A program made the translations under genes and the position numbers. The notes beneath the pieces were generated by a model. It had not been told where the DNA came from. It was given only the letters and a program-made list of their open reading frames with translations, and did no database searches. A DNA stretch of 43,785 nt, from assembly GCA_910586805.1 (NCBI GenBank), contig CAJUJC010000001.1:1-43785 (forward strand), read 5' to 3'. Positions within the stretch are counted from its first letter, which is position 1. Each line of letters opens with the position of its first letter. Positions 1 to 8,393 of this stretch are shown here, piece by piece. Origin of the DNA: an uncultured Erysipelotrichales bacterium (GTDB lineage Bacteria; Bacillota_I; Bacilli_A; Erysipelotrichales; Coprobacillaceae).

Positions 1-1072
1 CCTGAGGGAATAAAAGTCCCATAATAGGATAAGATAAAACAGCCATACCGACACATGAAGGAATTAAAATCATCATTGTTATGCGTATTCCAGATTTAAT
101 GTGTTCTCTTGTTTGTTGAATATCTTTTGTTGCCCAAGATGAGGATATAGCAGGAATGGAAGCTGTTGACATTGCAGAAGCTAAAGCAACAGGAACATTT
201 TGTAAAACGATATATTCACCTGAATAAACACCAAATTGAATGACAGCATCTACATTACTTAATTGATGAAAATTCATAGCAAAGTAATAAATATACATAT
301 CAATAGTTGAAACAAGATTATAAATACAAGTTGCAATAATAATAGGTGTTACAATATTTAAAATCATTTTAAAAATATTTTTATAGGAATCTACATGAGG
401 ATCGGGATCATTTTTAACAATGAGTTGATTTTTACGACGTATAAACATAAATGCCATATAGCTCAAACCAATCAAAACACCTGCACCTGTACCTAAAGCA
501 CTACCAGTAGCACCATAACTTGCAAGTTGTGATCCACCAACACTTAAATAAGGTTGAATAAATAAATAAGCAGCACCAATAGAAACAATGGCATTAAATA
601 CCTGTTCTATAATCTGAGAAATAGATGTATAGATAGTTGTTTGATGGGCTTGGAAATATCCTCTAAATACACCCAAGAGTCCTGATAAGAAAATAGTTGG
701 ACATAAAATACGTAATGCCATAACTGCATTTTTTGTTACAATAAAAGGTGCAATAAAGAAAGTCACAATGGCAGCTCCACCACCAATAGCACATATGTAT
801 ATAAATGAACATTTCAATATTTTTTCAACATTATTGTATTGGTTAACAGCTAATTTTTCTGAAATAAGTTTTGAAATAGCAGAAGGTATACTGTATGAAG
901 AAATAAGTAATATTAATGCATAAATATTATATGCTGTTGAATAATAACCAATTCCTTCAGGTGTAATCATTGCAGTTAGTGGACTACGATATAAAACACC
1001 AATAACTCTAACCAATAATCCAGCGACTGCAAGAATAGAGGCTTGTTTGACAATAGAACTTGAACGACTCAT
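1..1072 (-). CDS. MOP-superfamily lipid flippase, SpoVB/YtgP type (3' end outside window)
   Basis: Reverse-strand frame open from ATG at 1072 to the left edge, about 357 codons; the C-terminal part is missing. The start reads MSRSSSIVKQASILAVAGLL, followed by VRVIGVLYRSPLTAMITPEG, the usual opening of the SpoVB/YtgP/MurJ-like polysaccharide flippases, and then a regular series of hydrophobic helices. Members of this family move undecaprenyl-linked precursors (lipid II or polysaccharide units) across the membrane. The gene is divergent from pyrF and has its own promoter. The exact substrate cannot be told from sequence. The nearby glycan locus makes an envelope role plausible, but a general lipid II flippase is just as likely. 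Confidence 0.85.
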   Translation of the reverse strand, partial: MSRSSSIVKQASILAVAGLLVRVIGVLYRSPLTAMITPEGIGYYSTAYNIYALILLISSYSIPSAISKLISEKLAVNQYNNVEKILKCSFIYICAIGGGAAIVTFFIAPFIVTKNAVMALRILCPTIFLSGLLGVFRGYFQAHQTTIYTSISQIIEQVFNAIVSIGAAYLFIQPYLSVGGSQLASYGATGSALGTGAGVLIGLSYMAFMFIRRKNQLIVKNDPDPHVDSYKNIFKMILNIVTPIIIATCIYNLVSTIDMYIYYFAMNFHQLSNVDAVIQFGVYSGEYIVLQNVPVALASAMSTASIPAISSSWATKDIQQTREHIKSGIRITMMILIPSCVGMAVLSYPIMGLLFPQ

Positions 1073-1095
1073 AATAACCCCACTTTCTTTTACAT

Positions 1096-1124
1096 ATTAT
1101 AGCAAATTTTACTCATTCATCCAA
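1096..1124 (-). promoter_or_regulatory. Promoter of the flippase gene
   Basis: On the minus strand: TTGGAT (1124-1119), 17-bp spacer, TATAAT (1101-1096), with the extended -10 form TGCTATAAT. It sits 24 bp upstream of the ATG at 1072. Confidence 0.6.
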
Positions 1125-1207
1125 TACTTGTTCACCATTGATATTCATATTTATATAAATAATGATAAAAAAACAAGAGAAACCATAAATATTTTAACAA
1201 CCAAGAC

Positions 1208-1236
1208 TTCTCACTTGTCTACACTTATGATATAAT
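1208..1236 (+). promoter_or_regulatory. Promoter of pyrF (extended -10)
   Basis: TGATATAAT (1228-1236) is a perfect extended -10 element. A weak -35 (TTCTCA, 1208-1213) lies 17 bp upstream. No PyrR-type RNA element was recognised in the short leader. Confidence 0.6.
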
Positions 1237-1269
1237 ATTTTGGAAATAGATAAGGTTTGGAGGATAAAA

Positions 1270-1977
1270 ATGAACGAAAGTAGAATTTGTATTGCATTGG
1301 ATTTTCAAACAAAAGCTGATGTTCAAGCTTTTTTAGAAAAATTTGGTGATGAAAAACTTTATGTCAAAGTAGGTATGGAATTGTTCTATGGTGAAGGAAT
1401 TGAAATGGTGAAAATGATTAAGGAAATGGGACATAAAATTTTCTTAGATCTCAAGTTACATGATATTCCTAATACTGTTAAAAGTGCTATGAAACAATTG
1501 GCAAAATTAGATGTGGATATCGTAAATGTACATGCTTCAGGTAGTGTTGCAATGATGAAAGCAGCAATTGAAGGTTTAGAAGAAGGTAAGACACAAGAGA
1601 AAAGACCTTTATGTATCGCAGTAACTTGTTTAACTTCTTTGGATCAAGAAGTACTAGATAATGAATTATTAATTCATGACCCTTTACCAGAAGTTGTATT
1701 AAAATGGGCTGAAAATGCGAAGGAAGCAGGATTAGATGGTGTTGTATGCTCACCATTAGAATCAAAAATCATTCATGATAAATTAGGATTAGATTTTTTA
1801 ACTGTCACACCAGGTATTCGTTTAGCAACTGATAGTGTCAATGATCAAAAACGTGTAACAACACCTGAAATGGCAAGAGAATTAACTTCTAGTTATATTG
1901 TTGTAGGTAGAACAATTACTGGTGCTAAAGATCCTTTAGCGACTTATAAAGAAGTTTATAAACAATTTCAGGGATAA
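1270..1977 (+). CDS. pyrF: Orotidine 5'-phosphate decarboxylase
   Basis: Decarboxylates OMP to UMP, the last step of de novo pyrimidine synthesis, in the cytoplasm. The 235-residue product has the normal length. The catalytic motif reads LDLKLHDIPNTV with Asp60, Lys62 and Asp65; Lys33 (KVGMEL) and the phosphate-binding VTPGIR and VVGRTIT segments are present. ATG 1270 is chosen because GGAGGA (1259-1264) sits correctly before it; the frame can be extended to a TTG at 1240, but that lacks a binding site and lies on the promoter. pyrE follows after 96 bp that carry a hairpin. Other pyr genes are not in the window. Confidence 0.95.
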   Translation: MNESRICIALDFQTKADVQAFLEKFGDEKLYVKVGMELFYGEGIEMVKMIKEMGHKIFLDLKLHDIPNTVKSAMKQLAKLDVDIVNVHASGSVAMMKAAIEGLEEGKTQEKRPLCIAVTCLTSLDQEVLDNELLIHDPLPEVVLKWAENAKEAGLDGVVCSPLESKIIHDKLGLDFLTVTPGIRLATDSVNDQKRVTTPEMARELTSSYIVVGRTITGAKDPLATYKEVYKQFQG

Positions 1978-1990
1978 ACATAAATAATTG

Positions 1991-2020
1991 GGGAAAATAT
2001 AGTATATCAATACTTTTCCC
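1991..2020 (+). promoter_or_regulatory. Intergenic hairpin between pyrF and pyrE
   Basis: Outer arms GGGAAA/TTTCCC and inner arms AGTAT/ATACT around an ATCA loop, with a small internal bulge. There is no U-tract, so it is more likely an mRNA processing or stability element than a terminator. Confidence 0.4.
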
Positions 2021-2073
2021 AGTGGATAAAATAACTATTCATAATAATCATTAATTTAAGGAGAAAAGAGAAG

Positions 2074-2706
2074 ATGGAAAAACAAATAGCAAAAGATTTA
2101 TTGGATATCAAGGCAGTGTTTTTAAGACCAAACGAGCCATTTACTTGGGCTTCAGGAATCAAATCACCAATTTATTGTGATAATCGTTTAACATTATCTT
2201 ATCCAACAGTGAGAAAACATGTTGAAGAAGGATTGGCTAAAATCATTAAAGAAAATTATCCTGATGTAGAGTGTTTAATGGGAACTGCAACTGCTGGAAT
2301 TGCTCATGCTGCTTTAGCTGCTGATATTTTAGATATTCCTATGGGATATGTAAGAGGTGGGGCAAAATCTCATGGTAGAAATAATCAAATTGAAGGTTTG
2401 GTTAAACCAGGTATGAAAGTTGTTGTTGTAGAAGATTTGATTTCTACTGGAGGTTCTTCATTAGAATGTGTTGATGCATTAAGAGAAGCTGGTTGTGAAG
2501 TTTTAGGAATGGTAGCTATTTTTACATATCAGTTGAAGAAAGCGACAGTTAATTTTGAAAATAAAAATTGTTGTTTCCACACTTTAACAAATTATGATAC
2601 TTTAGTTGGTGTTGCTGTGGACAATGATTATATATCAGCAAATGATTTAGAAAAATTAAAAGCTTGGAAAGTTAATCCAAGTGATGAATCATGGATGAAT
2701 AGATAA
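2074..2706 (+). CDS. pyrE: Orotate phosphoribosyltransferase
   Basis: Transfers phosphoribose from PRPP to orotate to give OMP, the substrate of PyrF encoded just upstream. 210 residues, normal length. The PRPP-binding signature KVVVVEDLISTGGSS lies at about 115-129 and the flexible catalytic loop (VRGGAKSHGRNNQIEG) at about 93-108. AAGGAG at 2058-2063 fits the ATG. Probably cotranscribed with pyrF. A rho-independent terminator follows immediately. Confidence 0.95.
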   Translation: MEKQIAKDLLDIKAVFLRPNEPFTWASGIKSPIYCDNRLTLSYPTVRKHVEEGLAKIIKENYPDVECLMGTATAGIAHAALAADILDIPMGYVRGGAKSHGRNNQIEGLVKPGMKVVVVEDLISTGGSSLECVDALREAGCEVLGMVAIFTYQLKKATVNFENKNCCFHTLTNYDTLVGVAVDNDYISANDLEKLKAWKVNPSDESWMNR

Positions 2707-2710
2707 AATA

Positions 2711-2747
2711 AAAAGAGTTGTTTATTTATGACAAGCAACTCTTTTTT
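2711..2747 (+). terminator. Terminator after pyrE
   Basis: AAAGAGTTG / CAACTCTTT stem followed by a T run, directly after the pyrE stop codon. Confidence 0.85.
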
Positions 2748-2846
2748 AAGAGATGTTATGATTATTTCAATTTATTAAATAAATATTATATATGAAATTG
2801 GATAAACACATAAGTTTTTCATTAAAATATAAGTAGATATTTTTTA

Positions 2847-2875
2847 TTGCATTACTAAATATTATGATGTAAAAT
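2847..2875 (+). promoter_or_regulatory. Promoter of the glycan locus
   Basis: TTGCAT (2847-2852), 17-bp spacer, TAAAAT (2870-2875), about 30 bp before the first gene of the glycan operon. Confidence 0.55.
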
Positions 2876-2903
2876 GACATAGATAATTATATTGGAGATA
2901 GAA

Positions 2904-4829
2904 ATGATGAGTGAATCGAGATTTTTTAAGTTGAATAATTTTAAAATAATGTTGCTTTCATTTGTAGCGACAGTACCACTTTTTTTTAAATTAAGAATTA
3001 ACTCTTTAAGAGAGATTTGTCAATTCTTAGATATTGTATATGATAAGGAATTATTGAAAAATTTATCATATAAATTGAAAATACTCATTGGTGATTTTTT
3101 AATGTCATTTGAGGGACAGTCTATTTCTTTTTTTTGTATGTTTATTATCTTCATGATAATACTTTATAAATACTATCATATAAAAGAAAAAAAGATTGAA
3201 TTTTGTATACTTGTTCCATCATTAATGTTCTCGTTTTTTGAGGTTTTTGGAAAGTCATTTCAAGAAACAAATAGTTGGAATTTAATTTTTGAAAATTATA
3301 GAACAATATTGAAAGGTATATTTTTATATATTGGTTATGCAGTTCTTTTTTATGTATGTATTTATTTTATTTTTTATTGTCTAAAAAAAACAAATATATT
3401 TAAAGAAAAGAAATTAGAAAAATCATGGTTTACTAATAATAAAAAATCTTTTCTTATAGTTTTGGGTATAATATTATTATGTTGGTCACCATCATTGATA
3501 GGAAATTTTCCTGGAATTACAAATTATGATTTTTTTGATATGATTAATAGTTTTTATGGGAAAGAAACATATAGTTTAAGAGCAGTAACTCTTATCGATC
3601 CATCAGTGACATTAAATAACAATAATCCAGTTTTACAAACATTGATGGCAGTGACAGCAATAAAAATTGGAACCTTTTTAGGAATGCCTTGGTTAGGATT
3701 AGCCCTCTTTTGTTACACACAATCTTTGATATTTGCATCTGTTTTATCATATGTTATATATTTTTTAGCAAAGATGGGTGTCCATCAAAAATTAAGAATG
3801 AGCTTACTGATTATTTTTGCAATAATGCCTGCTAATGCAAATTATGCAATGACAACTTTAAAAGATATTAATTTTTCATTTGTTTTTGTGTTATATTTGT
3901 TAAATGTAATTGAGATTGTTAGAACACCTGATGCCTTTTTTTCAAATAGAAAAAAATTGATGTGTTTTGCGGGAATGAATTTATTGTTGATGTTATTGAG
4001 AAATAATGGTTCTTATATTTTGATACCAACAGATATTGTCTTATTAATAAAATATCGTCAATATTGGAAACAAATATTTTCATCAATGCTTATTCCTGCC
4101 TTTATTTTTACAGTTCTTATTTCAAATGTTTTGTATCCTGTTTTAAAAATTGCACCAGGAAGTAAACGTGAAATGTACTCAGTGCCTTTTCAGCAAACTG
4201 CACGACTTATTAAAGAACATGGCAATGAGATACCTTTAGAAGATAGAAAGGTTATAGATAAAATATTGAATTATAACACTATTGCAGAAAGATACGAACC
4301 AGAATTATCTGATAAGGTTAAAGCAACTTATAAGAAAGATTCCACTCCTGAAGAAATGAGTGAATATTTAAAAGTTTGGGCGAAGTGGTTATTTATTCAT
4401 CCAGAGATTTATTTTCAAGCAACGATGAATAATTGTTATGGATATTTTTATCCAGAGGCTAAAAGTTGGATTGCATATACTGAGATAACACCACCAGGGA
4501 GAGAATATGGCTTAAAAAGTCCAAAAATTTTAAGTCCAATTAGAAATTTTGTTAATGCAATACCTGAAATTGTAAGAGAAGTTCCAGTTTTAGGATTAAT
4601 TGAAAGTATTGGATTTTATACATGGCTATTGATTTTAAGTATAGCATATCTTGTATATATAGAAAAAAAAGAATATATTATAATGTATACTTCTCTTATT
4701 GTTTTATTATTAACATGTATGTTATCACCAGCTAATACAATGATGAGATATATATATCCAATGATTTTATGTGTTCCAATTTTAGTTTGTTATATTTTGC
4801 ATATGCAAAATGAAAAGGAAGTGAAATGA
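2904..4829 (+). CDS. Large multi-membrane protein, DUF6020-like, probable GT-C type glycosyltransferase
   Basis: About 641 residues with many hydrophobic helices along the whole length and soluble loops around residues 170-250 and 400-520. The first large loop contains NFPGITNYDFFDM and NNNNPVLQTL, resembling the conserved loop of DUF6020-type proteins. Those resemble GT-C glycosyltransferases that use a polyprenyl-phosphate sugar on the outer membrane face. It is followed directly by a polyprenyl-phosphate type GT2, a DUF2304 protein and an SMR-like flippase, the usual partners of such a transferase. GGAGA (2894-2898) precedes two tandem ATGs, at 2904 and 2907; either may be used. The enzymatic role is inferred from context, not from a catalytic motif I can prove. 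Confidence 0.7.
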   Translation: MMSESRFFKLNNFKIMLLSFVATVPLFFKLRINSLREICQFLDIVYDKELLKNLSYKLKILIGDFLMSFEGQSISFFCMFIIFMIILYKYYHIKEKKIEFCILVPSLMFSFFEVFGKSFQETNSWNLIFENYRTILKGIFLYIGYAVLFYVCIYFIFYCLKKTNIFKEKKLEKSWFTNNKKSFLIVLGIILLCWSPSLIGNFPGITNYDFFDMINSFYGKETYSLRAVTLIDPSVTLNNNNPVLQTLMAVTAIKIGTFLGMPWLGLALFCYTQSLIFASVLSYVIYFLAKMGVHQKLRMSLLIIFAIMPANANYAMTTLKDINFSFVFVLYLLNVIEIVRTPDAFFSNRKKLMCFAGMNLLLMLLRNNGSYILIPTDIVLLIKYRQYWKQIFSSMLIPAFIFTVLISNVLYPVLKIAPGSKREMYSVPFQQTARLIKEHGNEIPLEDRKVIDKILNYNTIAERYEPELSDKVKATYKKDSTPEEMSEYLKVWAKWLFIHPEIYFQATMNNCYGYFYPEAKSWIAYTEITPPGREYGLKSPKILSPIRNFVNAIPEIVREVPVLGLIESIGFYTWLLILSIAYLVYIEKKEYIIMYTSLIVLLLTCMLSPANTMMRYIYPMILCVPILVCYILHMQNEKEVK

Positions 4830-4830
4830 G

Positions 4831-5535
4831 ATGTCAAAAATTTTAGTGATCATACCATGCTATAATGAGCGTGAAAGTATTATTAGAGTTATAAAAGATA
4901 TTAAAGGTTTAAAAGAAAATATTGATTATGTTGTTATTAATGATTGTTCAACAGATGATACAAAAGATATATTAATAAGAGAAAATATAAATTATTTAGA
5001 TCTTCCTGTTAATCTAGGTATAGGAGGGGCAGTACAATTAGGATATAAATATGCTATGTTACATGATTATGATATAGCAATACAAATTGATGGTGATGGA
5101 CAGCATGATACACATTATATTATGGATCTTATTCAGCCAATTCTTAATGGGGAATATGATGCAACTATTGGATCACGTTTTATTGAAAAAAAAGGATTTC
5201 AATCCTCTGCTTTAAGAAGATTAGGAATATATATTTTAAGTGTTTGTATATCATTGCTTTATAGAAGTAAAATTTATGATGTTACAAGTGGATTTAGAGC
5301 TGTCAATAAGGAATTAATTTGTATTTATGCACATGATTATGCTCAAGACTATCCTGAACCAGAAGCACTTGTTACAGCTATTCTTAATAAGAAAAATATT
5401 AAAGAAGTTCCTGTACAAATGAGAGAAAGACAAGGTGGTCAAAGTTCTATACATAGTTTTAAATCGATATATTATATGTTAAAGGTATCTTTAGCAATTA
5501 TTTTTAGAAGGGTTACAATAAGAAGGGTGAAATAA
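4831..5535 (+). CDS. GT2 glycosyltransferase, polyprenyl-phosphate sugar synthase type
   Basis: A 234-residue DPM1-like GT-A enzyme that would load a sugar onto undecaprenyl phosphate. Visible motifs are the N-terminal VIIPCYNE, the VINDCSTDDT segment, the metal-binding IDGDGQHD, and the C-terminal RERQGGQSSI typical of the short Dpm/DPM1-like group. There are no C-terminal membrane helices of the GtrB type; the last 35 residues are hydrophobic and basic and may touch the membrane. The start is 1 bp after the stop of the preceding gene and 1 bp separates it from the next, so the cluster is tightly coupled. The sugar donor is unknown. Confidence 0.85.
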   Translation: MSKILVIIPCYNERESIIRVIKDIKGLKENIDYVVINDCSTDDTKDILIRENINYLDLPVNLGIGGAVQLGYKYAMLHDYDIAIQIDGDGQHDTHYIMDLIQPILNGEYDATIGSRFIEKKGFQSSALRRLGIYILSVCISLLYRSKIYDVTSGFRAVNKELICIYAHDYAQDYPEPEALVTAILNKKNIKEVPVQMRERQGGQSSIHSFKSIYYMLKVSLAIIFRRVTIRRVK

Positions 5536-5536
5536 T

Positions 5537-5902
5537 ATGAATAGAACTTTACAAATTGCAATGATTATTGCTATGATATTTTATTTCTTTTGTTTGTATG
5601 GATTGTTAAAGAGGAATAAAGTAACTTTAAAATACAGTTTACTATGGTTATTTACAGGTGTTATTATGTTGATAATCACACTCTTTCCAAAATTATTAGA
5701 AATTCCTTTACAGTGGGTAGGTGTTATAGAGTTTACCAATGGTTTATTTGCATTGATTTTATTTTTCTTAATTATTATTGTGATGTCATTAACCACAATT
5801 ATATCTGATATGAGCGAAAAACATAGAGTGATGGTACAGAAAATGTCCTTATACGAATATAGATTAAGAAAAATAGAAAACAAGGAGGAAAAAATAAAAT
5901 GA
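5537..5902 (+). CDS. DUF2304 family small membrane protein
   Basis: 121 residues: three hydrophobic helices (about 7-24, 32-51, 68-92) and a charged C-terminal tail (EYRLRKIENKEEKIK). This size and layout, and the position immediately after a Dpm-type GT2, match the DUF2304 proteins that accompany polyprenyl-phosphate glycosyltransferases. Its molecular role is not established; membrane anchoring of the soluble GT2 is a reasonable guess. It overlaps the next gene by 4 bp (ATGA). Confidence 0.75.
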   Translation: MNRTLQIAMIIAMIFYFFCLYGLLKRNKVTLKYSLLWLFTGVIMLIITLFPKLLEIPLQWVGVIEFTNGLFALILFFLIIIVMSLTTIISDMSEKHRVMVQKMSLYEYRLRKIENKEEKIK

Positions 5903-6246
5903 AAATGACATTATTGTGTTTATTAAATACAGCTTTAATGGTAACTGGGCAAATATTATTTAAGGTGGGAAGTCAAGGAAAGGAATTATCAAGCATAGTT
6001 GATATGATAAAGCTTATGTTTTCTCCAATTGTTTTGTTTGCATTATGTTTATATGCTGGAACAACTATGTTATGGTTATATATATTAAGTAAAGTAGATA
6101 TTAGCTTTGCATACCCAATACAAGCTCTAGCTTTTCCAGTTGTTATGATTGTTTCTGCATTTATATTTCATGAACAAATACCTACAATGAGATGGATAGG
6201 CGTTGCTGTTATTTTTGTAGGGGTTTTATTAGTTGTACAAAAATAA
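5899..6246 (+). CDS. SMR/EamA-type four-helix transporter, probable lipid-sugar flippase
   Basis: 115 residues with four predicted membrane helices and the EmrE-like signature in LYILSKVDISFAYPIQALAF. Its length is that of SMR proteins and of ArnE/ArnF-like half flippases rather than full ten-helix EamA carriers. In this operon it is best explained as the flippase for the polyprenyl-phosphate sugar made by the preceding GT2. A multidrug SMR role is the alternative, but the context argues against it. AGGAGG at 5883-5888 supports the ATG at 5899. Confidence 0.75.
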   Translation: MKMTLLCLLNTALMVTGQILFKVGSQGKELSSIVDMIKLMFSPIVLFALCLYAGTTMLWLYILSKVDISFAYPIQALAFPVVMIVSAFIFHEQIPTMRWIGVAVIFVGVLLVVQK

Positions 6247-6256
6247 TATATTCTCA

Positions 6257-6284
6257 TTGCTTTTTTCTATTGTATTAGTAGAAT
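6257..6284 (+). promoter_or_regulatory. Possible internal promoter before the ABC exporter genes
   Basis: TTGCTT (6257-6262), 16-bp spacer, TAGAAT (6279-6284) in the 72-bp gap before the exporter permease. It would allow independent expression of the export genes. Confidence 0.35.
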
Positions 6285-6318
6285 AAAGAAAATAATAGGT
6301 ATTTTTGGAGGATAATTT

Positions 6319-7143
6319 ATGTTAAAAAGTATAAAGTATGTGTTACATGAGAATTTTACAAACTTGTTTAGGATATATTCTATTTCTAAGTATGAATTAT
6401 TAGGGGATATGCGTGATTCTAAACTTGGATTATTTTGGAATTTTGCGCATCCATTTATTCAAGTTCTTACATATTGGTTTGCATTTGGATTGGTTTTTAA
6501 TAAAAAGGATGTAACAATGTATAATACAACAGTTCCTTACATTTTTTGGATGTTAGGTGGTATGGTTGTGTGGTTTTTAATTTCGCCATGTATTACAAAT
6601 GGATGTAATGCTGTTTTTTCTAAAATTAATGTTATTACAAAGATGAAATTTCCAGTAAGTATTTTACCTGCAACTGTTGTTTTAAAGGAATTATTTAATC
6701 ATCTTTGTTTAATGATTATATTGCTTGTTATATTTTTGTTTGGTGGATATCATCCAACTCTTCATTGGCTAGAGTTATTTTACTATTTAATATGTGCTAT
6801 TATTTTTTCAGTTTCTTTGTCTATGACAACATCAGTATTAAATATGTTGGCTAGAGATACAAGAAAATTAGTATTAGCATTAATGCGTTTGTTATTATAT
6901 TTAACACCAATTTTATGGAGTATGGATCAATTAAGTCATGCACCAAAGTTTATTATTTTTATAATGAAAGCCAATCCTATATACTATATAGTACAGGGAT
7001 ATAGAGATTGTTTCTTCTATCATAAGGGATTAATATTTTATTCAAATTCTATGATAGCATTTTGGGCTATCACTCTTGTATTATTTGTATTTGGTAGTTG
7101 CATGATGTATAAATTTAAACATAAGTTTATTGATTTAATTTAG
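6319..7143 (+). CDS. tagG: ABC-2 type permease, teichoic acid/polysaccharide exporter subunit (TagG/Wzm-like)
   Basis: 274 residues with six hydrophobic helices. The N-terminal segment SKYELLGDMRDSKLGLFWNF is the typical cytoplasmic region of TagG/Wzm permeases (an amphipathic stretch followed by LGxxW). With the ATPase 10 bp downstream it should form the exporter that moves finished undecaprenyl-linked polymer across the membrane. GGAGG at 6308-6312 fits the ATG. The CDP-glycerol genes next door point to a teichoic-acid-like polymer, though a capsule polymer cannot be excluded. Confidence 0.88.
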   Translation: MLKSIKYVLHENFTNLFRIYSISKYELLGDMRDSKLGLFWNFAHPFIQVLTYWFAFGLVFNKKDVTMYNTTVPYIFWMLGGMVVWFLISPCITNGCNAVFSKINVITKMKFPVSILPATVVLKELFNHLCLMIILLVIFLFGGYHPTLHWLELFYYLICAIIFSVSLSMTTSVLNMLARDTRKLVLALMRLLLYLTPILWSMDQLSHAPKFIIFIMKANPIYYIVQGYRDCFFYHKGLIFYSNSMIAFWAITLVLFVFGSCMMYKFKHKFIDLI

Positions 7144-7153
7144 AGGTGATATT

Positions 7154-7963
7154 ATGAGTCAAGAATATGCAATTGAGTTTAAGCATGTATCTAAAATATA
7201 TACTTTAAAAACAAAGAATAAAGAACAATCAAACAAAAGATTTTATGCTCTTAAAGATATTAATTTTCAAATACCAAAAGGTGAAGTTGTTGGAATTTTA
7301 GGTACTAATGGTTCAGGCAAATCAACAATGTCAGTTATATTAGCAGGAATTAGTGAAGTTGATGAAGGAGAAATGATTGTTAATGGTGAACAAGCATTAA
7401 TTGCAATCAATACGGGGCTGAATCAACAATTGACAGGATTAGAGAATATCGAGTTAAAGGGTGCTTTATTGGGACTTACAAAGAAAAGAGTCAAAGAAAT
7501 TACTGAAGGTGTTATTGAATTTGCTGAAATTGGGGATTTCTTGTATCAGCCTGTTAAAAAATATTCAAGTGGGATGAAGTCGAGATTAGGTTTTTCAATT
7601 AATTTGTGTCTTGACCCTGATATACTTATTGTTGATGAAGCTTTATCTGTAGGAGATAAAGGTTTTGCACAAAAATGTATTAATAAGATGAAAGAGTTAA
7701 AAGAACAAGGAAAGACAATTGTTTTTATTTCACATTCTTTACCACAAGTAAGAGATTTTTGTGATACTGCCCTTTGGATTGAAGGTGGTATGTTAAAAGA
7801 ATATGGTGAAGTGAATAAAGTATGTGATAATTATGCTCAGTATGTGGACTATTATAACGCATTAGATAATGCAGGCAAGAAAAAAGAACGTGATGGCAAA
7901 TTTGAAAAAAGAGTTATCAAAGGAAAAGTTAAAAAATCTTTCTTTGATAGGATATTTAGATAA
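7154..7963 (+). CDS. tagH: ABC transporter ATPase of the teichoic acid exporter (TagH/Wzt-like)
   Basis: 269 residues. Walker A GTNGSGKST at 50-58, signature SSGMK at 138-142, Walker B ILIVDE at 157-162, and the H-loop in FISHS. The insertion KNKEQSNKRFYALKDI before the first strand is typical of TagH/KpsT-type proteins. The C-terminus is short and basic (KKERDGKFEKRVIKGKVKK). It lacks the long extracytoplasmic extension found on B. subtilis TagH and the carbohydrate-binding domain of Wzt, so substrate recognition must lie elsewhere. Paired with the permease upstream. Confidence 0.88.
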   Translation: MSQEYAIEFKHVSKIYTLKTKNKEQSNKRFYALKDINFQIPKGEVVGILGTNGSGKSTMSVILAGISEVDEGEMIVNGEQALIAINTGLNQQLTGLENIELKGALLGLTKKRVKEITEGVIEFAEIGDFLYQPVKKYSSGMKSRLGFSINLCLDPDILIVDEALSVGDKGFAQKCINKMKELKEQGKTIVFISHSLPQVRDFCDTALWIEGGMLKEYGEVNKVCDNYAQYVDYYNALDNAGKKKERDGKFEKRVIKGKVKKSFFDRIFR

Positions 7964-7975
7964 GGAGGGAAAACA

Positions 7976-8365
7976 ATGAGGAAAGTATTGACTTATGGAA
8001 CATTTGATTTGTTTCATATAGGACATTTAAATCTTTTAAGACGTGCCAAGGAATTAGGAGATTATTTAGTAGTTGCTGTATCAAGTGATACATTTAACGC
8101 AATCAAAGGAAAGAAATGTGCTATTCCAGATTATGAAAGAATGGCTATTGTAGAAGCAATAAAATATGTTGATGAAGTTATTCCTGAAAATTCATGGGAT
8201 CAAAAGATTAGTGATGTTAAAGAACATGACATTGATATATTTGTGATGGGAAATGATTGGACAGGCAAGTTTGATTTTTTAAATGATTATTGTGAAGTTA
8301 TATATCTTCCTAGAACTGATGGTATTAGTACGACACAAATAAAGAAAGAATTGAAATTAAAGTAA
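7976..8365 (+). CDS. tagD: Glycerol-3-phosphate cytidylyltransferase
   Basis: Makes CDP-glycerol from CTP and glycerol-3-phosphate. 129 residues, the standard length of TagD/GCT. The nucleotidyltransferase HxGH motif is HIGH at 14-17 in YGTFDLFHIGHLNLL, and the second signature RTDGISTTQIK lies near the C-terminus. AAGGAGG at 7963-7969 fits the ATG. Its product feeds the glycerophosphotransferase domain encoded in the next gene. Confidence 0.92.
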   Translation: MRKVLTYGTFDLFHIGHLNLLRRAKELGDYLVVAVSSDTFNAIKGKKCAIPDYERMAIVEAIKYVDEVIPENSWDQKISDVKEHDIDIFVMGNDWTGKFDFLNDYCEVIYLPRTDGISTTQIKKELKLK

Positions 8366-8393
8366 AAAAGTATTTCTAAAGTGAGGTAATGGT

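Noticed and set aside
1047..1235. 62-codon plus-strand frame across the flippase/pyrF intergenic region
   Set aside because: It overlaps the flippase start and both promoters, has no binding site, and encodes a low-complexity sequence.
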